Below, piece after piece: positions 23,024-32,117 of a stretch of 42,413 bases of DNA. The first letter of the stretch is position 1. Every line of letters starts with the position of its first letter. The stretch is taken from the IMG/VR virus record IMGVR_UViG_3300035698_009651, positions 1 through 42,413 of that record. One strand, 5' to 3'. Under the pieces are notes generated by a model that saw nothing but the letters and a program-made list of their open reading frames with translations, searched no databases and was not told where the DNA came from. This stretch comes from a virus. The translations under genes and the position numbers were made by a program.

Positions 23024-23464
23024 ATGGCTAATCAGATTCAGCTGAAGGGCGGCTACCGCAGGGAAGAGAATCTCGCCAGCGGAATCGTCACCCCGGGCAT
23101 GTTGGTGGAACTCGACTCTGACAATGCGGTTCTGGCACATGCAACAGAGGCGGGCTACGCCGAGCGGGCATTCGCAGTCGAGGATGCGCTGCAGGGTAAC
23201 ACCGTCGAGGACAACTATGCAATCGGCGTTCGGGTCTCCTTCAATCTGGTGGAGCCTGGCGGGGTGGTGAACGCCCTCATCAAGGCCGGTGAGACGATCA
23301 CCATCGGAGAGCAACTGGTGAGCGGCGGCGATGGTGCGCTGATCGCTTTTGACAACATTGGCTCGGGCGTGACAGTCAAGCAGGTGATTGCTGTCGCGAC
23401 CGAGGCCAATGACCTGAGCGCAAGCGGGGCCGTCAATACCCTGTCTGCTGTCAGGGTTCTGTAG
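23024..23464 (+). CDS. Capsid cement/decoration-like protein
   Basis: A 146-residue beta-rich protein between protease and major capsid. SGIVTPGMLVELDSD, NLVEPGGVVNALIKAG and a terminal TLSAVRVL fit the small cement proteins (DUF2190-like) that stabilise heads. AAGGAGAGAAGCA precedes the start. The 80-base gap before it shows nothing else. Confidence 0.7.
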   Translation: MANQIQLKGGYRREENLASGIVTPGMLVELDSDNAVLAHATEAGYAERAFAVEDALQGNTVEDNYAIGVRVSFNLVEPGGVVNALIKAGETITIGEQLVSGGDGALIAFDNIGSGVTVKQVIAVATEANDLSASGAVNTLSAVRVL

Positions 23465-23530
23465 GCAGCCGACCGGGTTCTAGTGCAGTATGCGCTGGGC
23501 GACGAGAAGAAGAAGGCAAGGAGAACAGAG

Positions 23531-24589
23531 ATGGAAGACTACATTTGCAATGGACGGGCAGAAGGGCCGGTTGCCAACATCCTCATGGCGAACAACTTTG
23601 ACGTGAGGGCGCTCCGGCCGTGGATTGGCGATGATGGTCGTTCCTACATAGCACGAGTCGAGAACGGGAAGACGGCTGCGGTGCCTCTGCAGAATGCAAC
23701 GGCGACGCTTCGCAAGGACGACTGGAAGATTTTGGATGATGCTGTGGTCAAGGCAGCCAAGCCCCGCCTGCGTTGCGTGGCTGATCTGCGAGGCGCCGGC
23801 CTGACGTACAACATCCCCAATGGCATGAGCAAGACGGTCCTCGAGACCGAGACGCAGAGCGACATCACCGAAGCCATCATCAGCATGGATGGCTTGCGTG
23901 AGTCCGAGGCGGATCGGCCGCTGTTCGAGCTGACCAATTTGCCCCTGCCGATCACTCACAAGGATTTCAACTTCTCAGCCAGGCAGGTCATGGCCTCCCG
24001 CAACGGGGGCAGCCCGCTTGACACCACCACCGCAGAGCTTGCGGGGCGGCGCGTCGCTGAGATGGTGGAGCAGCTGACCCTGGGCGTCGCCAGTTCGTAT
24101 GCATACGGCGGTGGGACCATCTATGGCCTCACCAACTACACGAACCGGCTTACCAAGGTCATGACCAGCCCGACCTCTTCCGGTTGGACGGGCGCGAACA
24201 CCGTCGGGGAAATCCTGGCAATGCGACTGCAGAGCCAGTCGGCATACCACTACGGCCCGTGGATGTTGTACACCTCCCCCAACTGGGACGTGTACATGGA
24301 CGATGATTACTCCACGGCCAAGGGCGACCTGACGCTGCGGGAGCGCATCGCAAAGATCGACGGCATCCAGGGCGTCAGGACGCTGGATTATCTGACGGGG
24401 TACACTATCGTCCTCGTCCAGATGACCACGGACGTCATCCGCATGGTCAATGGCATGGAGATCACCACCGTGCAGTGGGAGACCAGGGGCGGCATGCAGC
24501 TCAACTTCAAGGTCATGACGATCATGGTTCCGCAGATTCGGGCGGACCAGAACTCCAGGACCGGCATCGTTCACGGCGCTACGGCGTAG
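23531..24589 (+). CDS. Major capsid protein
   Basis: A 352-residue protein of HK97-like fold type, judged by position after protease and cement genes and by segments such as ISMDGLRESEADRPLFELTN, ITHKDFNFSARQVMASRNGG and YTIVLVQMTTDVIRMVNGM, which recall the encapsulin-like major capsid proteins. It should form the icosahedral shell. The start at 23531 follows AAGGAGAACAGAG; codons upstream in frame lack support. A long stem-loop follows the gene. Confidence 0.85.
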   Translation: MEDYICNGRAEGPVANILMANNFDVRALRPWIGDDGRSYIARVENGKTAAVPLQNATATLRKDDWKILDDAVVKAAKPRLRCVADLRGAGLTYNIPNGMSKTVLETETQSDITEAIISMDGLRESEADRPLFELTNLPLPITHKDFNFSARQVMASRNGGSPLDTTTAELAGRRVAEMVEQLTLGVASSYAYGGGTIYGLTNYTNRLTKVMTSPTSSGWTGANTVGEILAMRLQSQSAYHYGPWMLYTSPNWDVYMDDDYSTAKGDLTLRERIAKIDGIQGVRTLDYLTGYTIVLVQMTTDVIRMVNGMEITTVQWETRGGMQLNFKVMTIMVPQIRADQNSRTGIVHGATA

Positions 24590-24610
24590 ACAGCACTCTG
24601 GCGGGTGTGT

Positions 24611-24648
24611 GACGCCGGGAGAGCATGATGTGTAGTTCTCCCGGCGTC
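24611..24648 (+). terminator. Long stem-loop after the major capsid gene
   Basis: A perfect 12-bp stem GACGCCGGGAGA / TCTCCCGGCGTC with a 14-base loop, 21 bases after the capsid stop. No T-run follows; it could lower transcription of the genes beyond or stabilise the capsid message. Confidence 0.65.
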
Positions 24649-24675
24649 GAACTACAAATGGGAAGGAGCAGCAAG

Positions 24676-25164
24676 ATGAAGAGATACAGAGTACTCGGCG
24701 GTGCTTTTGTAGACGCCGCCGGCGAGGAGCATAAGAAGGGAAGCATAGTCGAATCCTCAACGGACCTGACTGTGGTGTTCCCCCAGGCGTTCGAGCGCGT
24801 TCATGCCGATGAAGCACCCGCACCTAAGAAGCCAGAACCGGCACGCTCGTCGCCGCCTGTTGCGGATGTGGCCAAGCCTACCGCAGACCCCAAGGACGCC
24901 GCCCCATCCGCCCCTGAGGCGAACGTGGCCGCCCCTGCCGCCGCCCCTGCCGCCAAAGCACCAGTAGCAAAGGCACCGGCAGCAAGAGGGCGTGACGTCA
25001 CCAAGTTCTACCCAAGCGCGATGGACGAGGACTTCCAGGTCTTCAAGAATGACGGGCTGTATTATGTCTATGACATCGACGACCCGTCCAAGGCCCTCAA
25101 TACGACGGACCTCAAGAAGAAGACCGCCGTCCTCAAGTTCATCAAGGAAGCCCTGGAGGAATAG
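24676..25164 (+). CDS. Module protein with Ala/Pro-rich linker
   Basis: A 162-residue protein. The first 45 residues (MKRYRVLGGAFVDAAGEEHK to ERVHAD) resemble the first 50 of the putative glycosyltransferase at 39837 (RLRVKCG, RVYRMGDVFDTTE, FPDKFLLVEE), suggesting a shared SH3-like module. A Pro/Ala-rich linker follows, then an acidic C-terminal region (DFQVFKNDGLYYVYDIDDPS). Its neighbour is a Rossmann protein related to the same large protein. AAGGAGCAGCAAG precedes the start. Function unknown, perhaps a virion attachment module. Confidence 0.6.
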   Translation: MKRYRVLGGAFVDAAGEEHKKGSIVESSTDLTVVFPQAFERVHADEAPAPKKPEPARSSPPVADVAKPTADPKDAAPSAPEANVAAPAAAPAAKAPVAKAPAARGRDVTKFYPSAMDEDFQVFKNDGLYYVYDIDDPSKALNTTDLKKKTAVLKFIKEALEE

Positions 25165-25170
25165 GTTGCC

Positions 25171-25884
25171 ATGAACGACTGGGCCCCTCCACAAATCTGG
25201 GCTGGACAGGATGTGTATGTCATCGGCGGCGGCCTGTCGCTGGAGACGTTCCACTGGCCACTGCTGCACAACAAGCCCACGGTGGGATGCAACGTCGCAT
25301 ACAGACTCGGTGAGGATGTGTGCGATGTGTGCATTTTCGGGGATCAGAAGTTCTACGACGCTTATTACAAGGAGCTGGTGGCGTTTGAGAACCCGGTTGT
25401 GACGAACAATCCATACATGCGGGCTACCTGTGAGGATTCATGGCTGCTGAGGATGAAGCGGAAGCCCAGAGGCTTGGGAACCGTGGATACGCTTGGCTGG
25501 AACACAAATACAGGCGCGTCTGCAGTCAACCTGGCCCTCATCATGGGCGCGAGCAGGGTGTTACTGCTTGGGTTCGATATGTGCCTTGTGGATGGCAAAG
25601 CGAACTATCACGATGAGAGGTTGGATGAACCCAAGCCGGAAGTCTATGAGAAGTTCCTGAAGAACTTTGGTTACGTTGCCCGTGACCTGCCGCGTATGTT
25701 TCCTGAGGCAAGCATTGTCAACGTAACAGATGGGAGTAGGCTGGACCTGTTCCCCAAGGAATCGTTGCAGGACCATTTCGGGAAGGAGCAACACAATGAA
25801 GCCACTGAGAGTTCTGTGGGTAGCAGTGCTGGCACTATCCATGATGACGGTGGGGTGCAGCACCTGGAACCAGACGAAGGTTGA
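25171..25884 (+). CDS. Rossmann-type protein, DUF115/sugar-transferase-like
   Basis: A 237-residue protein. VYVIGGGLSLETF near residue 12, CNVAYRLG, DVCIFGDQKFY and ASRVLLLGFDM near 130 follow the pattern of DUF115-type Rossmann proteins seen in phages and in glycan-related transferases. The same pattern occurs in the middle of the protein at 39837 (FVVASGPSIKGMD, CVNQSYKALG, AYLIGCDC). It may handle a sugar or nucleotide-sugar. The last 89 bases overlap the following lipoprotein gene in another frame, so the C-terminus is probably loosely constrained. Substrate unknown. Confidence 0.65.
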   Translation: MNDWAPPQIWAGQDVYVIGGGLSLETFHWPLLHNKPTVGCNVAYRLGEDVCDVCIFGDQKFYDAYYKELVAFENPVVTNNPYMRATCEDSWLLRMKRKPRGLGTVDTLGWNTNTGASAVNLALIMGASRVLLLGFDMCLVDGKANYHDERLDEPKPEVYEKFLKNFGYVARDLPRMFPEASIVNVTDGSRLDLFPKESLQDHFGKEQHNEATESSVGSSAGTIHDDGGVQHLEPDEG

Positions 25885-26344
25885 CAGCGGTGTTGACCTG
25901 ACCACGAGCACGGCGTCGGCCGGAAGGATATCGCCTGACGGCAACCTGACCGCGGCGTACCTGGGGCTGGGTGCCACCATTGCCAATGTCGACACCAAGG
26001 GCATCTACGGAATCACGCCTGGGCCTGTGACCACAATGGCGATGCCAACACCGGCAGGCATTTCATTCCTGTCCAGCCCCAAGAACGTGCGTGCCACTGG
26101 AGTGAAGTACACACCAGTGCCAAATCCCGGGGAGGTGGCCTTCTCTGCTGAGACAATCGAGATCAATGTTTCTGACGTGGTCACTGCGTTGACTCCAGCA
26201 TTGATAACAGCGGCACAAGAGCTGAAGGGCATGACGCTGGTAGAAGCCGAGGCGCGCGTCGAGCAGATGAAACTCGCCGGTGAGATCACGGCGAACATTG
26301 CGGCCAGGCTGGTGGAGCTGCTGCCACTCATTATCGGGCTCTGA
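25796..26344 (+). CDS. Predicted lipoprotein 1
   Basis: A 182-residue protein with a short basic start, a hydrophobic signal (LWVAVLALSMM) and lipobox TVGC at residues 18-21, so it should be lipid-anchored in the cell envelope. The mature part is rich in Thr, Ala and Gly, and ends in a helical segment (EARVEQMKLAGEITANIAAR). GGAAGGAG precedes the start, which lies inside the previous gene. Possible roles are superinfection exclusion or envelope disruption at lysis; neither can be read from the sequence. Confidence 0.7.
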   Translation: MKPLRVLWVAVLALSMMTVGCSTWNQTKVDSGVDLTTSTASAGRISPDGNLTAAYLGLGATIANVDTKGIYGITPGPVTTMAMPTPAGISFLSSPKNVRATGVKYTPVPNPGEVAFSAETIEINVSDVVTALTPALITAAQELKGMTLVEAEARVEQMKLAGEITANIAARLVELLPLIIGL

Positions 26345-26348
26345 CAAC

Positions 26349-26765
26349 ATGAAGAGATGGCCCCTACATCTTGCGTTGCTTTTGGCGTGCGGGTGTGTCC
26401 AACCCGACGCCGTGCAACTGGCCTCACCGGATAAGGACCAGATTGCTAGCAGCGGGCCCCAGGAGCAGAGCGGTGGTGGTACGAATCTCCAGATAGGTTC
26501 TGTAGTCATGGATGGGGGGGTCGTGACTACCATCGCTCTGCTTGGGCTGGGGTTGGGGTGGTTTGCTTTGAAGGCCCGCGCCAGACGCAAGGTGCTTGAC
26601 TGGCGTGTTGGCATGGACATGGACCGCGAAGAGGGATGGAAGAATATCATGCAGAAGAAGGCGCGGGCTGATGGTGTAGAGCCGGGGCTCCATCGCACAG
26701 TCAAGCGTCTCAAGAAGAGGGCGTGTATATCAGGACTGCTGGAGACAAGGGTGGGCCGCAAGTGA
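26349..26765 (+). CDS. Predicted lipoprotein 2 with a membrane segment
   Basis: A 138-residue protein. The N-terminus (MKRWPLHLALLLACGC) is a signal with a possible lipobox ending LLAC. A second hydrophobic stretch, VTTIALLGLGLGWFAL, lies near residue 65 and is followed by a basic tail. It starts 4 bases after lipoprotein 1. The two may act together at the envelope, for example as spanin-like lysis proteins, but no spanin pattern is clear. Confidence 0.6.
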   Translation: MKRWPLHLALLLACGCVQPDAVQLASPDKDQIASSGPQEQSGGGTNLQIGSVVMDGGVVTTIALLGLGLGWFALKARARRKVLDWRVGMDMDREEGWKNIMQKKARADGVEPGLHRTVKRLKKRACISGLLETRVGRK

Positions 26766-26816
26766 TTATTGTCAACGCCAAGACGTTGCGAACAGCCGAG
26801 CGAAGGGACGCCTAGC

Positions 26817-29003
26817 ATGGCCATTCATTTTAAGACCGACTTCGGCGTGGAGCCTGTCGCCGACTACTACGACGGCCGCCAGGCCGGGTGTCTGCGGATG
26901 TACGTCTCAGGCGACGCCCAGATCAGCGACGGGCGGTTCTACAGCAGCTACCCCGCCGACGGCGATCCGGTCCGCGCCATCTACCCGGTCGATGCCGAGC
27001 ACGCAACAGCCGCCTACCCGATTGCCGTGGGCATGACGATCGGTCTGGACATCACCATCGGGCCGTGCCCATCGGCGTGCCTGCATTTCACGGCCCACAC
27101 CACGAACCCGACGAACGACGGCTGGGGCCTCCTCACCATGCGGCTTTACGGCCGCACGGGAACAGGCGTACTCAACGAATCCGCCAACGACATGCTCATC
27201 CAGTTGCAACCCCAAGCGGGGGGCGACTGGATAGACCTGGGGGCGGCCTGGGGCTATCTCCAGACGCCGCCGATGTCCTCGCTGGACCCCGGCGAGATTC
27301 CCCTGTCGCTCGTCTACGAGTGCATCGCCGCGACCGCCGGAACCTCGACGTGGATCGTGTGGGCGCAGTACGGCAACATGATCGCGGGGGCTGTCTCCGG
27401 CACGCCGTTCCCGCTGTGGTGCGGAACCGTGGACGCCTACGGCACGGACGACAGCATCACCCCCAAGCTGAAGCTCAATCCGCAGTCGGGCCACGCAATG
27501 CGTATCTGGCGCGACGCCTCGGCTGGTCAGGATAGTGTCAAACTGTCCGCCGGACATCTCTACCTCTACGAGAATGGCGCGGCTGAGGGCTCGCCGACAT
27601 TCGATCACACACTGACGGACTCGGCCTACACCGGCGACCTCGCCGCAACTGTCGAGGCCCATGCCGGATGGCACGCGACAATTACGGCCGACGCCAATCT
27701 GTATTCGTCCAACCTCTACGCCCTGGCGTTCTCCTCATGCTCTGGCAGCGCCGAAGCCAAGATACTCATGCACGTCGGCCAGACGTACATCCGGCGATTC
27801 TGGGCCGAGCAGGACCAGGCGCTGCCCTCCGACGAGGCCCTTATCACCCCGATCGTCTGGAGCCCCGACCAGGACACGCCCACGCGAAATCTTGCGCCTT
27901 GCGCCTCATGGACCTCGACGGCCACGGGCAGACGTGTCGTCATACTCTCCAGCCAACTGCTGGAGCTGGACCCGGACCGCGACTATGACCTCCGGCAGTT
28001 CGAGAGCGACGACGGCCTGATCTGGACGGAGCGCGAGGCTGGCGGCGGCGGGCCGATGTTCGCACACAGCGACGCGGGCAACGCCCACGGCTGGTTTGAG
28101 GCGTCGATGATCGAGAGCGCCTCCGGCGTGCTGACGCTGCTGGCCCGCAAATGGTACGACGGCTACGACCCCATCAACGAGAATGCGTCCGATGGCGCGG
28201 TCCCCGTGGTCGCGACATCCTCCGATGAGGGGGAAACGTGGAGTGCCCCGCTTGAATTGAGCACGCCCGCATTCTGGCCCGCCGGGCTACGGGGCGAAGA
28301 CCCCTGGGAGTTTCGCGGCTCGCGGCCGTTTGTCCGCATGGCGTCGGGGCGGCTGGTCTACCCGTTCCACACTGGCGGCGAGCAGCGCCTGGGGCTTCTC
28401 TGGACCGACGCCAGCTCATCGGCCGATCTACTGGACGCGGACAACTGGCACGTCGAAACGCTTTCGGCTGCGGCTACGACCGTTGCCGAGATGGTCGGGG
28501 CCGAGGAATCCGCCGGCGTGCTCACGCTGGTCGGCCGACATCAAGCCGCCGCGCCTACGTGGGGCTACTGGCTGACCATCGACGAGACCCCGACCGGCTG
28601 GGAGAACCAGTCCACTATCGAACGCACCGACGGCGTTGACGGCAGCCCGCATATCTGGGTCGGCCGCAGTCCGATGCTGGTCATGCGCGAGGGCGACGAG
28701 ACGCTGCTGTTCGGCGAGGACCGAGCGAACTACGGCTGGACCAGCCTGCGCAACGCCATCCAGTTCAACGTCTGCAAGACGACCCTCGCCGCCGGTGGCG
28801 ACATCGCGCGGCGCGGCGAGCTGATGCGCTTCATCGGCAACGGCACGACCGCGACTTACCCGGTCTTTGATCGCGTGGGCACGTCGCTCGCGGGCATCTT
28901 TCGCGGGCCCAACATGGCGTGCTGGCTGGAGTTCGACAACTTCTTCCCGTCCAGCGGTGCGGCCGGACGCTCCTACTACTACGCTCGCGGGAGAACTGCC
29001 TGA
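26817..29003 (+). CDS. Sialidase-like beta-propeller protein, probable receptor-binding or tail spike
   Basis: A 728-residue protein. The second half has Asp-box motifs of sialidase/BNR repeats, SSDEGETWSAP near 468 and SDDGLIWTE near 394, and repeated strands such as RMASGRLVYPFHTGG, GVLTLVGRH and PMLVMREGDETLLFG. The first half is beta-rich without a named fold. It probably binds or cleaves surface glycans. The reading is that of a propeller; catalytic residues of true sialidases were not traced. Codon use is strongly C/G-ending compared with genes on either side, suggesting recent transfer. The start is at 26817, after AAGGGA at wide spacing. Confidence 0.7.
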   Translation: MAIHFKTDFGVEPVADYYDGRQAGCLRMYVSGDAQISDGRFYSSYPADGDPVRAIYPVDAEHATAAYPIAVGMTIGLDITIGPCPSACLHFTAHTTNPTNDGWGLLTMRLYGRTGTGVLNESANDMLIQLQPQAGGDWIDLGAAWGYLQTPPMSSLDPGEIPLSLVYECIAATAGTSTWIVWAQYGNMIAGAVSGTPFPLWCGTVDAYGTDDSITPKLKLNPQSGHAMRIWRDASAGQDSVKLSAGHLYLYENGAAEGSPTFDHTLTDSAYTGDLAATVEAHAGWHATITADANLYSSNLYALAFSSCSGSAEAKILMHVGQTYIRRFWAEQDQALPSDEALITPIVWSPDQDTPTRNLAPCASWTSTATGRRVVILSSQLLELDPDRDYDLRQFESDDGLIWTEREAGGGGPMFAHSDAGNAHGWFEASMIESASGVLTLLARKWYDGYDPINENASDGAVPVVATSSDEGETWSAPLELSTPAFWPAGLRGEDPWEFRGSRPFVRMASGRLVYPFHTGGEQRLGLLWTDASSSADLLDADNWHVETLSAAATTVAEMVGAEESAGVLTLVGRHQAAAPTWGYWLTIDETPTGWENQSTIERTDGVDGSPHIWVGRSPMLVMREGDETLLFGEDRANYGWTSLRNAIQFNVCKTTLAAGGDIARRGELMRFIGNGTTATYPVFDRVGTSLAGIFRGPNMACWLEFDNFFPSSGAAGRSYYYARGRTA

Positions 29004-30211
29004 TGCAATACCTCAAGCAATCCACAGAGGTCACCGTCCAGCTTGGCCCGTTCGTCGATGAGACCGACGGCAAGACCGCCGAGACCGGCCTGACGATCTC
29101 GCAGGCCGACGTGCAGCTCAGCAAGAACGGAGCCGCCTTCGCACAGAAAGGCGACGCCTCCGCCGCCGCGCACGACGCCGGCGGCTGGTATCGCGCCCCG
29201 CTATCGACGACCGACACGGGGACGCTCGGGCGACTCATCGTCGCCGTGCATGAATCGGGGGCCCTGCCGGTCTGGCGCGACTTCATGGTCGTACCGGCAA
29301 ACGTCTTCGACTCCATCGTCCTCGGGACCGACTACCTCCAGGCCGACGCCGTCCAGATCGAGGGCGATACGCAGAGCGCGACCGACCTTAAGCACTTCGC
29401 GGACGTGGGATACAATCCATCAACCAGTAAGGTAGCTGGTGTGGTGCTGGTCGATACCACTACAACGAACAGCGATATGAAAGGTACTGACGGTGCCAGC
29501 ACACTTGATGCTGCCGCAGTCGCCGCAGCTTGCATGTCATCGCTTGTCACGTATGACAGCCCCACAATGCAAGAGATGACTGATGCCTTCACTGAAATCA
29601 AGGGCGCAACGTGGGCATCCACTGATTCTCTGGAGGCAATCAGAGATCGTGGTGACGTGGCGTGGATCACTGGTGACGGTGAGGTAGACTGGACTGCAGA
29701 TGAGAAGAAGCAGATACGCTCGGCTCTGGGTGTTGCTGGTGACGTTGTGACAGCTGCGAGCGGGCAGCTCCAAGCGGTCAAGGCCAAGACTGATACCATT
29801 GGTGCAAACTTGGCCAGCTACGTGGGCCCCGCGATACGCCTGAGGACATACACCATTTATGCCAGTGAGGATTACCCAACGGATCGAGAGGTTGAGCACA
29901 TCGTCACTGGTTACAGTGGTCCATCGCTGACCAACGCCACCGCAGTTCTGCGTCTGTTGTCCACTCGCAGCTATGAGGGTGCCACTACAGCGGCAGAGCT
30001 GGAGGTTGTGGCCACAATTGCAGTGGATGGAACCACTGTGACGTTGACAGCCATTCTGACAGCGGCGCAGACGGCGAAGCTGACCACTTCTCCGCAGCAA
30101 CAGGATTGCAACTACCGTGCTCAATTTGTTGTGACAACAGCAGCAGAAAAGATACTGGTGCTGATGGATGGTGCAATGACGGTTCGGAAGCAGATTCTTA
30201 CTACAGAATAG
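29003..30211 (+). CDS. Baseplate/upper-tail-like protein
   Basis: A 402-residue protein. The first 80 residues hold TVQLGPFVDETDGKTAETGL and ADVQLSKNG, a motif set I know from phage baseplate-type adapter proteins (by memory, not search). The rest is Thr/Ala-rich and beta-strand-like. Its ATG overlaps the sialidase-like stop (TGATG). DNA composition changes inside the gene near 29400, from strongly GC-ending codons to the mixed use of the later genes, so the gene looks like a recombination joint. Confidence 0.6.
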   Translation: MQYLKQSTEVTVQLGPFVDETDGKTAETGLTISQADVQLSKNGAAFAQKGDASAAAHDAGGWYRAPLSTTDTGTLGRLIVAVHESGALPVWRDFMVVPANVFDSIVLGTDYLQADAVQIEGDTQSATDLKHFADVGYNPSTSKVAGVVLVDTTTTNSDMKGTDGASTLDAAAVAAACMSSLVTYDSPTMQEMTDAFTEIKGATWASTDSLEAIRDRGDVAWITGDGEVDWTADEKKQIRSALGVAGDVVTAASGQLQAVKAKTDTIGANLASYVGPAIRLRTYTIYASEDYPTDREVEHIVTGYSGPSLTNATAVLRLLSTRSYEGATTAAELEVVATIAVDGTTVTLTAILTAAQTAKLTTSPQQQDCNYRAQFVVTTAAEKILVLMDGAMTVRKQILTTE

Positions 30212-30222
30212 GGGCAACGGTA

Positions 30223-30522
30223 ATGAATGAAGAGAATATGAATGGCGAGGCGTTCACACAGGGCCAGAAGGCTGTGATCAAAGACATCGCGTACACGGTA
30301 GGCGAGACGGTGGCATCTCGTGTAGAGCAGAGGCTAGATGATCGTATATCCATCCACACAGCGACATGCCTTACCAAGTCCAAGGTGGACACTACACTGA
30401 ACGAGATCAGGGGCGGTGTGAAGATGGGTCGGTCGGTCTGGGCTATACTGATTAGTACAGTAGTTGTGGCAACTGCCGTCGCCCGTATGGTTGACCGATT
30501 TATCGGCCCGCTTGGAAAGTGA
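30223..30522 (+). CDS. Small protein with one membrane segment, possible holin-like
   Basis: A 99-residue protein with helical N-terminal 65 residues and a C-terminal transmembrane helix (VWAILISTVVVATAVARMVD), then a short tail. This soluble-helix-plus-one-membrane-segment layout resembles some holin or holin-accessory proteins (XhlA-like). No lysin is nearby, so this is a weak call. The start has only a weak upstream purine-rich sequence (GGGGCAACGGTA). Confidence 0.5.
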   Translation: MNEENMNGEAFTQGQKAVIKDIAYTVGETVASRVEQRLDDRISIHTATCLTKSKVDTTLNEIRGGVKMGRSVWAILISTVVVATAVARMVDRFIGPLGK

Positions 30523-30530
30523 GTTGACCT

Positions 30531-30929
30531 ATGGCAGTACGAACAACGGATGCACTGATTCGAGGCATACTTGAGGTTGATTCGTCGCTCACGGACCTCG
30601 ACCCGTTCATCAATGTTGCGAACGCGCTGGTGACGGAGCTTTGCACAGACTCCGACTACACAGACGCCCGTCTCATACTAATCGAGACGTGGCTTGCTGC
30701 CCACTTTGTGGCCATACGTGACCCACGTGCCGCGGCAGAGAAGGCGGGCGTGAGTGTGAACTACCAGTACAAGGTCGACTTGAATCTGGCGGTTACCATC
30801 TATGGCCAGCAAGCGATGATGCTGGACACGGCTGGTAGCCTGACTGCCCTGAACAATCAGAAGGGCGCTACAGTAACACCGGGTGTGGTTTGGGCTGGTA
30901 CTGAGGCCACCACCGAGGAAGACGAATGA
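30531..30929 (+). CDS. Head-tail connector (adaptor)-like protein
   Basis: A 132-residue helical protein. MAVRTTDALIRGILEVDSSL, FINVANALVTELC and the long helices ending at AVTIYGQQAMMLD fit the gp6/adaptor family that docks below the portal. The following head-closure-like gene overlaps it by four bases (ATGA). It should start the neck assembly. Confidence 0.7.
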   Translation: MAVRTTDALIRGILEVDSSLTDLDPFINVANALVTELCTDSDYTDARLILIETWLAAHFVAIRDPRAAAEKAGVSVNYQYKVDLNLAVTIYGQQAMMLDTAGSLTALNNQKGATVTPGVVWAGTEATTEEDE

Positions 30930-31285
30930 GCATCATAACAAAGATGCTGAAGCAGGATGTGGTGTATTGGGCACCTGAGACGGAGCATTTCGACGCCTTC
31001 GGTCGGCCGATACCCGCAACACCAGTTGCGATCATGTGCCGCTGGGAGGACGTGGTCGAGGAGTTCATAGATGCAAAGGGCACAAAGCAAATCTCAAAAT
31101 CCAAAGTGTATGTCAGTCAGGATGTGAAGACTGGCGGACTGTTGTACCTTGGGCTGCTGGCGGATGTATCAGTCAGTACATTCCCAGTAGACCCGCGGGA
31201 CTCGGCAGATGTGTTTGAGATACAGCAGTTCTCGAAGCTACCGAACCTGAAGGTGACTGAGTACTTGAGAACAGCGTATTTGTAG
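30926..31285 (+). CDS. Head closure (stopper)-like protein
   Basis: A 119-residue beta-rich protein. VVYWAPETEHFDAFGRP and CRWEDVVEEFIDAKGT fit the small neck stopper proteins that close the head after packaging. Position between adaptor and gp10-like gene supports this. Confidence 0.65.
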   Translation: MSIITKMLKQDVVYWAPETEHFDAFGRPIPATPVAIMCRWEDVVEEFIDAKGTKQISKSKVYVSQDVKTGGLLYLGLLADVSVSTFPVDPRDSADVFEIQQFSKLPNLKVTEYLRTAYL

Positions 31286-31293
31286 GTGGCGTT

Positions 31294-31662
31294 ATGCCCG
31301 TAATGGTAAAACTCAAGGGATTCGAGAGTGCGATCAGCCGCCTGAAGTGGATGAAGACGACGACCGCTACAGGCCTGGAGCGCGGCTTGAAACGGGCCGG
31401 GCTGTTTTTGCAGCGCGAGAGCCAGAAGATTGTGCCTGTAGAGTTCAGTACATTGAAGAACTCAGCTGGTACAGAAGCGAGGGGCAAAGGGCTGGACACA
31501 TCTGTGTATGTGTTCTACACTGCACTGTATGGAATCTATGTCCATGAGATACTGACGAACAGGCACAAGCCGGGCAAGACAGCGAAGTTCCTTGAGCGGC
31601 CCGCCAGAGAAAAGAGAAAGCAGATGATGGATATCATCCGGAAGGAGGCAAGCAGACGATGA
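31294..31662 (+). CDS. HK97 gp10-like neck protein
   Basis: A 122-residue basic protein. VKLKGFESAISRLKWM, GLKRAGLFLQRESQKIVPV, YGIYVHEILTNRHKPGKTAK and FLERPAREKRKQM follow the HK97 gp10 pattern: helix, insertion of a Y-V-H-E segment, then FLE-P-A. It belongs to the head-tail joining region. The next gene overlaps by four bases. Confidence 0.75.
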   Translation: MPVMVKLKGFESAISRLKWMKTTTATGLERGLKRAGLFLQRESQKIVPVEFSTLKNSAGTEARGKGLDTSVYVFYTALYGIYVHEILTNRHKPGKTAKFLERPAREKRKQMMDIIRKEASRR

Positions 31663-32105
31663 CACTACCACCATCGAGGATTCTCGCGGAGCTGTTGATG
31701 GGCGGATCGTCACCGCTGTTCTTTGGCCCTCTGTCCGGTGATGAATGGCCCATCTATGTATCAGCGCTGCCTGAGGGTTCTGCAGTCAAGAACAACGCCG
31801 CTGCTGTGTTCGATACTACGGGTATGGTGGATGGTCGTGTTGCCAATGGCACGCAGGTGGTGACGTACGGCTTTCAGGTAATGGTGAGGTGCTCAGACTA
31901 TGTGGAGGGCTGGGCAAAGGTGCAGGCAGTTGTGGAGCGGCTGGATGCGGTCAGCGAAGAAGAGGTAAGCATTGATGGCGAGGTGTTCGTCGTCAATGAC
32001 ATTGTACTTTCGGGCCCAGCTTTGCCGCTGGGGCAAGAGGTTGAGGATGGCCGACGTGAAATGTTCACGGTCAACGGCCTTGTGAGATTGAGGCAGACTA
32101 CTTAG
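31659..32105 (+). CDS. Tail terminator-like protein
   Basis: A 148-residue alpha/beta protein in the tail-terminator position, between gp10-like and tail tube genes. TYGFQVMVRCSDYVEGWAKV and QAVVERLDAVSEEEVSID resemble the minor capsid/tail terminator family. It should cap the tail tube at its head-proximal end. Confidence 0.6.
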   Translation: MTLPPSRILAELLMGGSSPLFFGPLSGDEWPIYVSALPEGSAVKNNAAAVFDTTGMVDGRVANGTQVVTYGFQVMVRCSDYVEGWAKVQAVVERLDAVSEEEVSIDGEVFVVNDIVLSGPALPLGQEVEDGRREMFTVNGLVRLRQTT

Positions 32106-32117
32106 AGGAGAAACATT

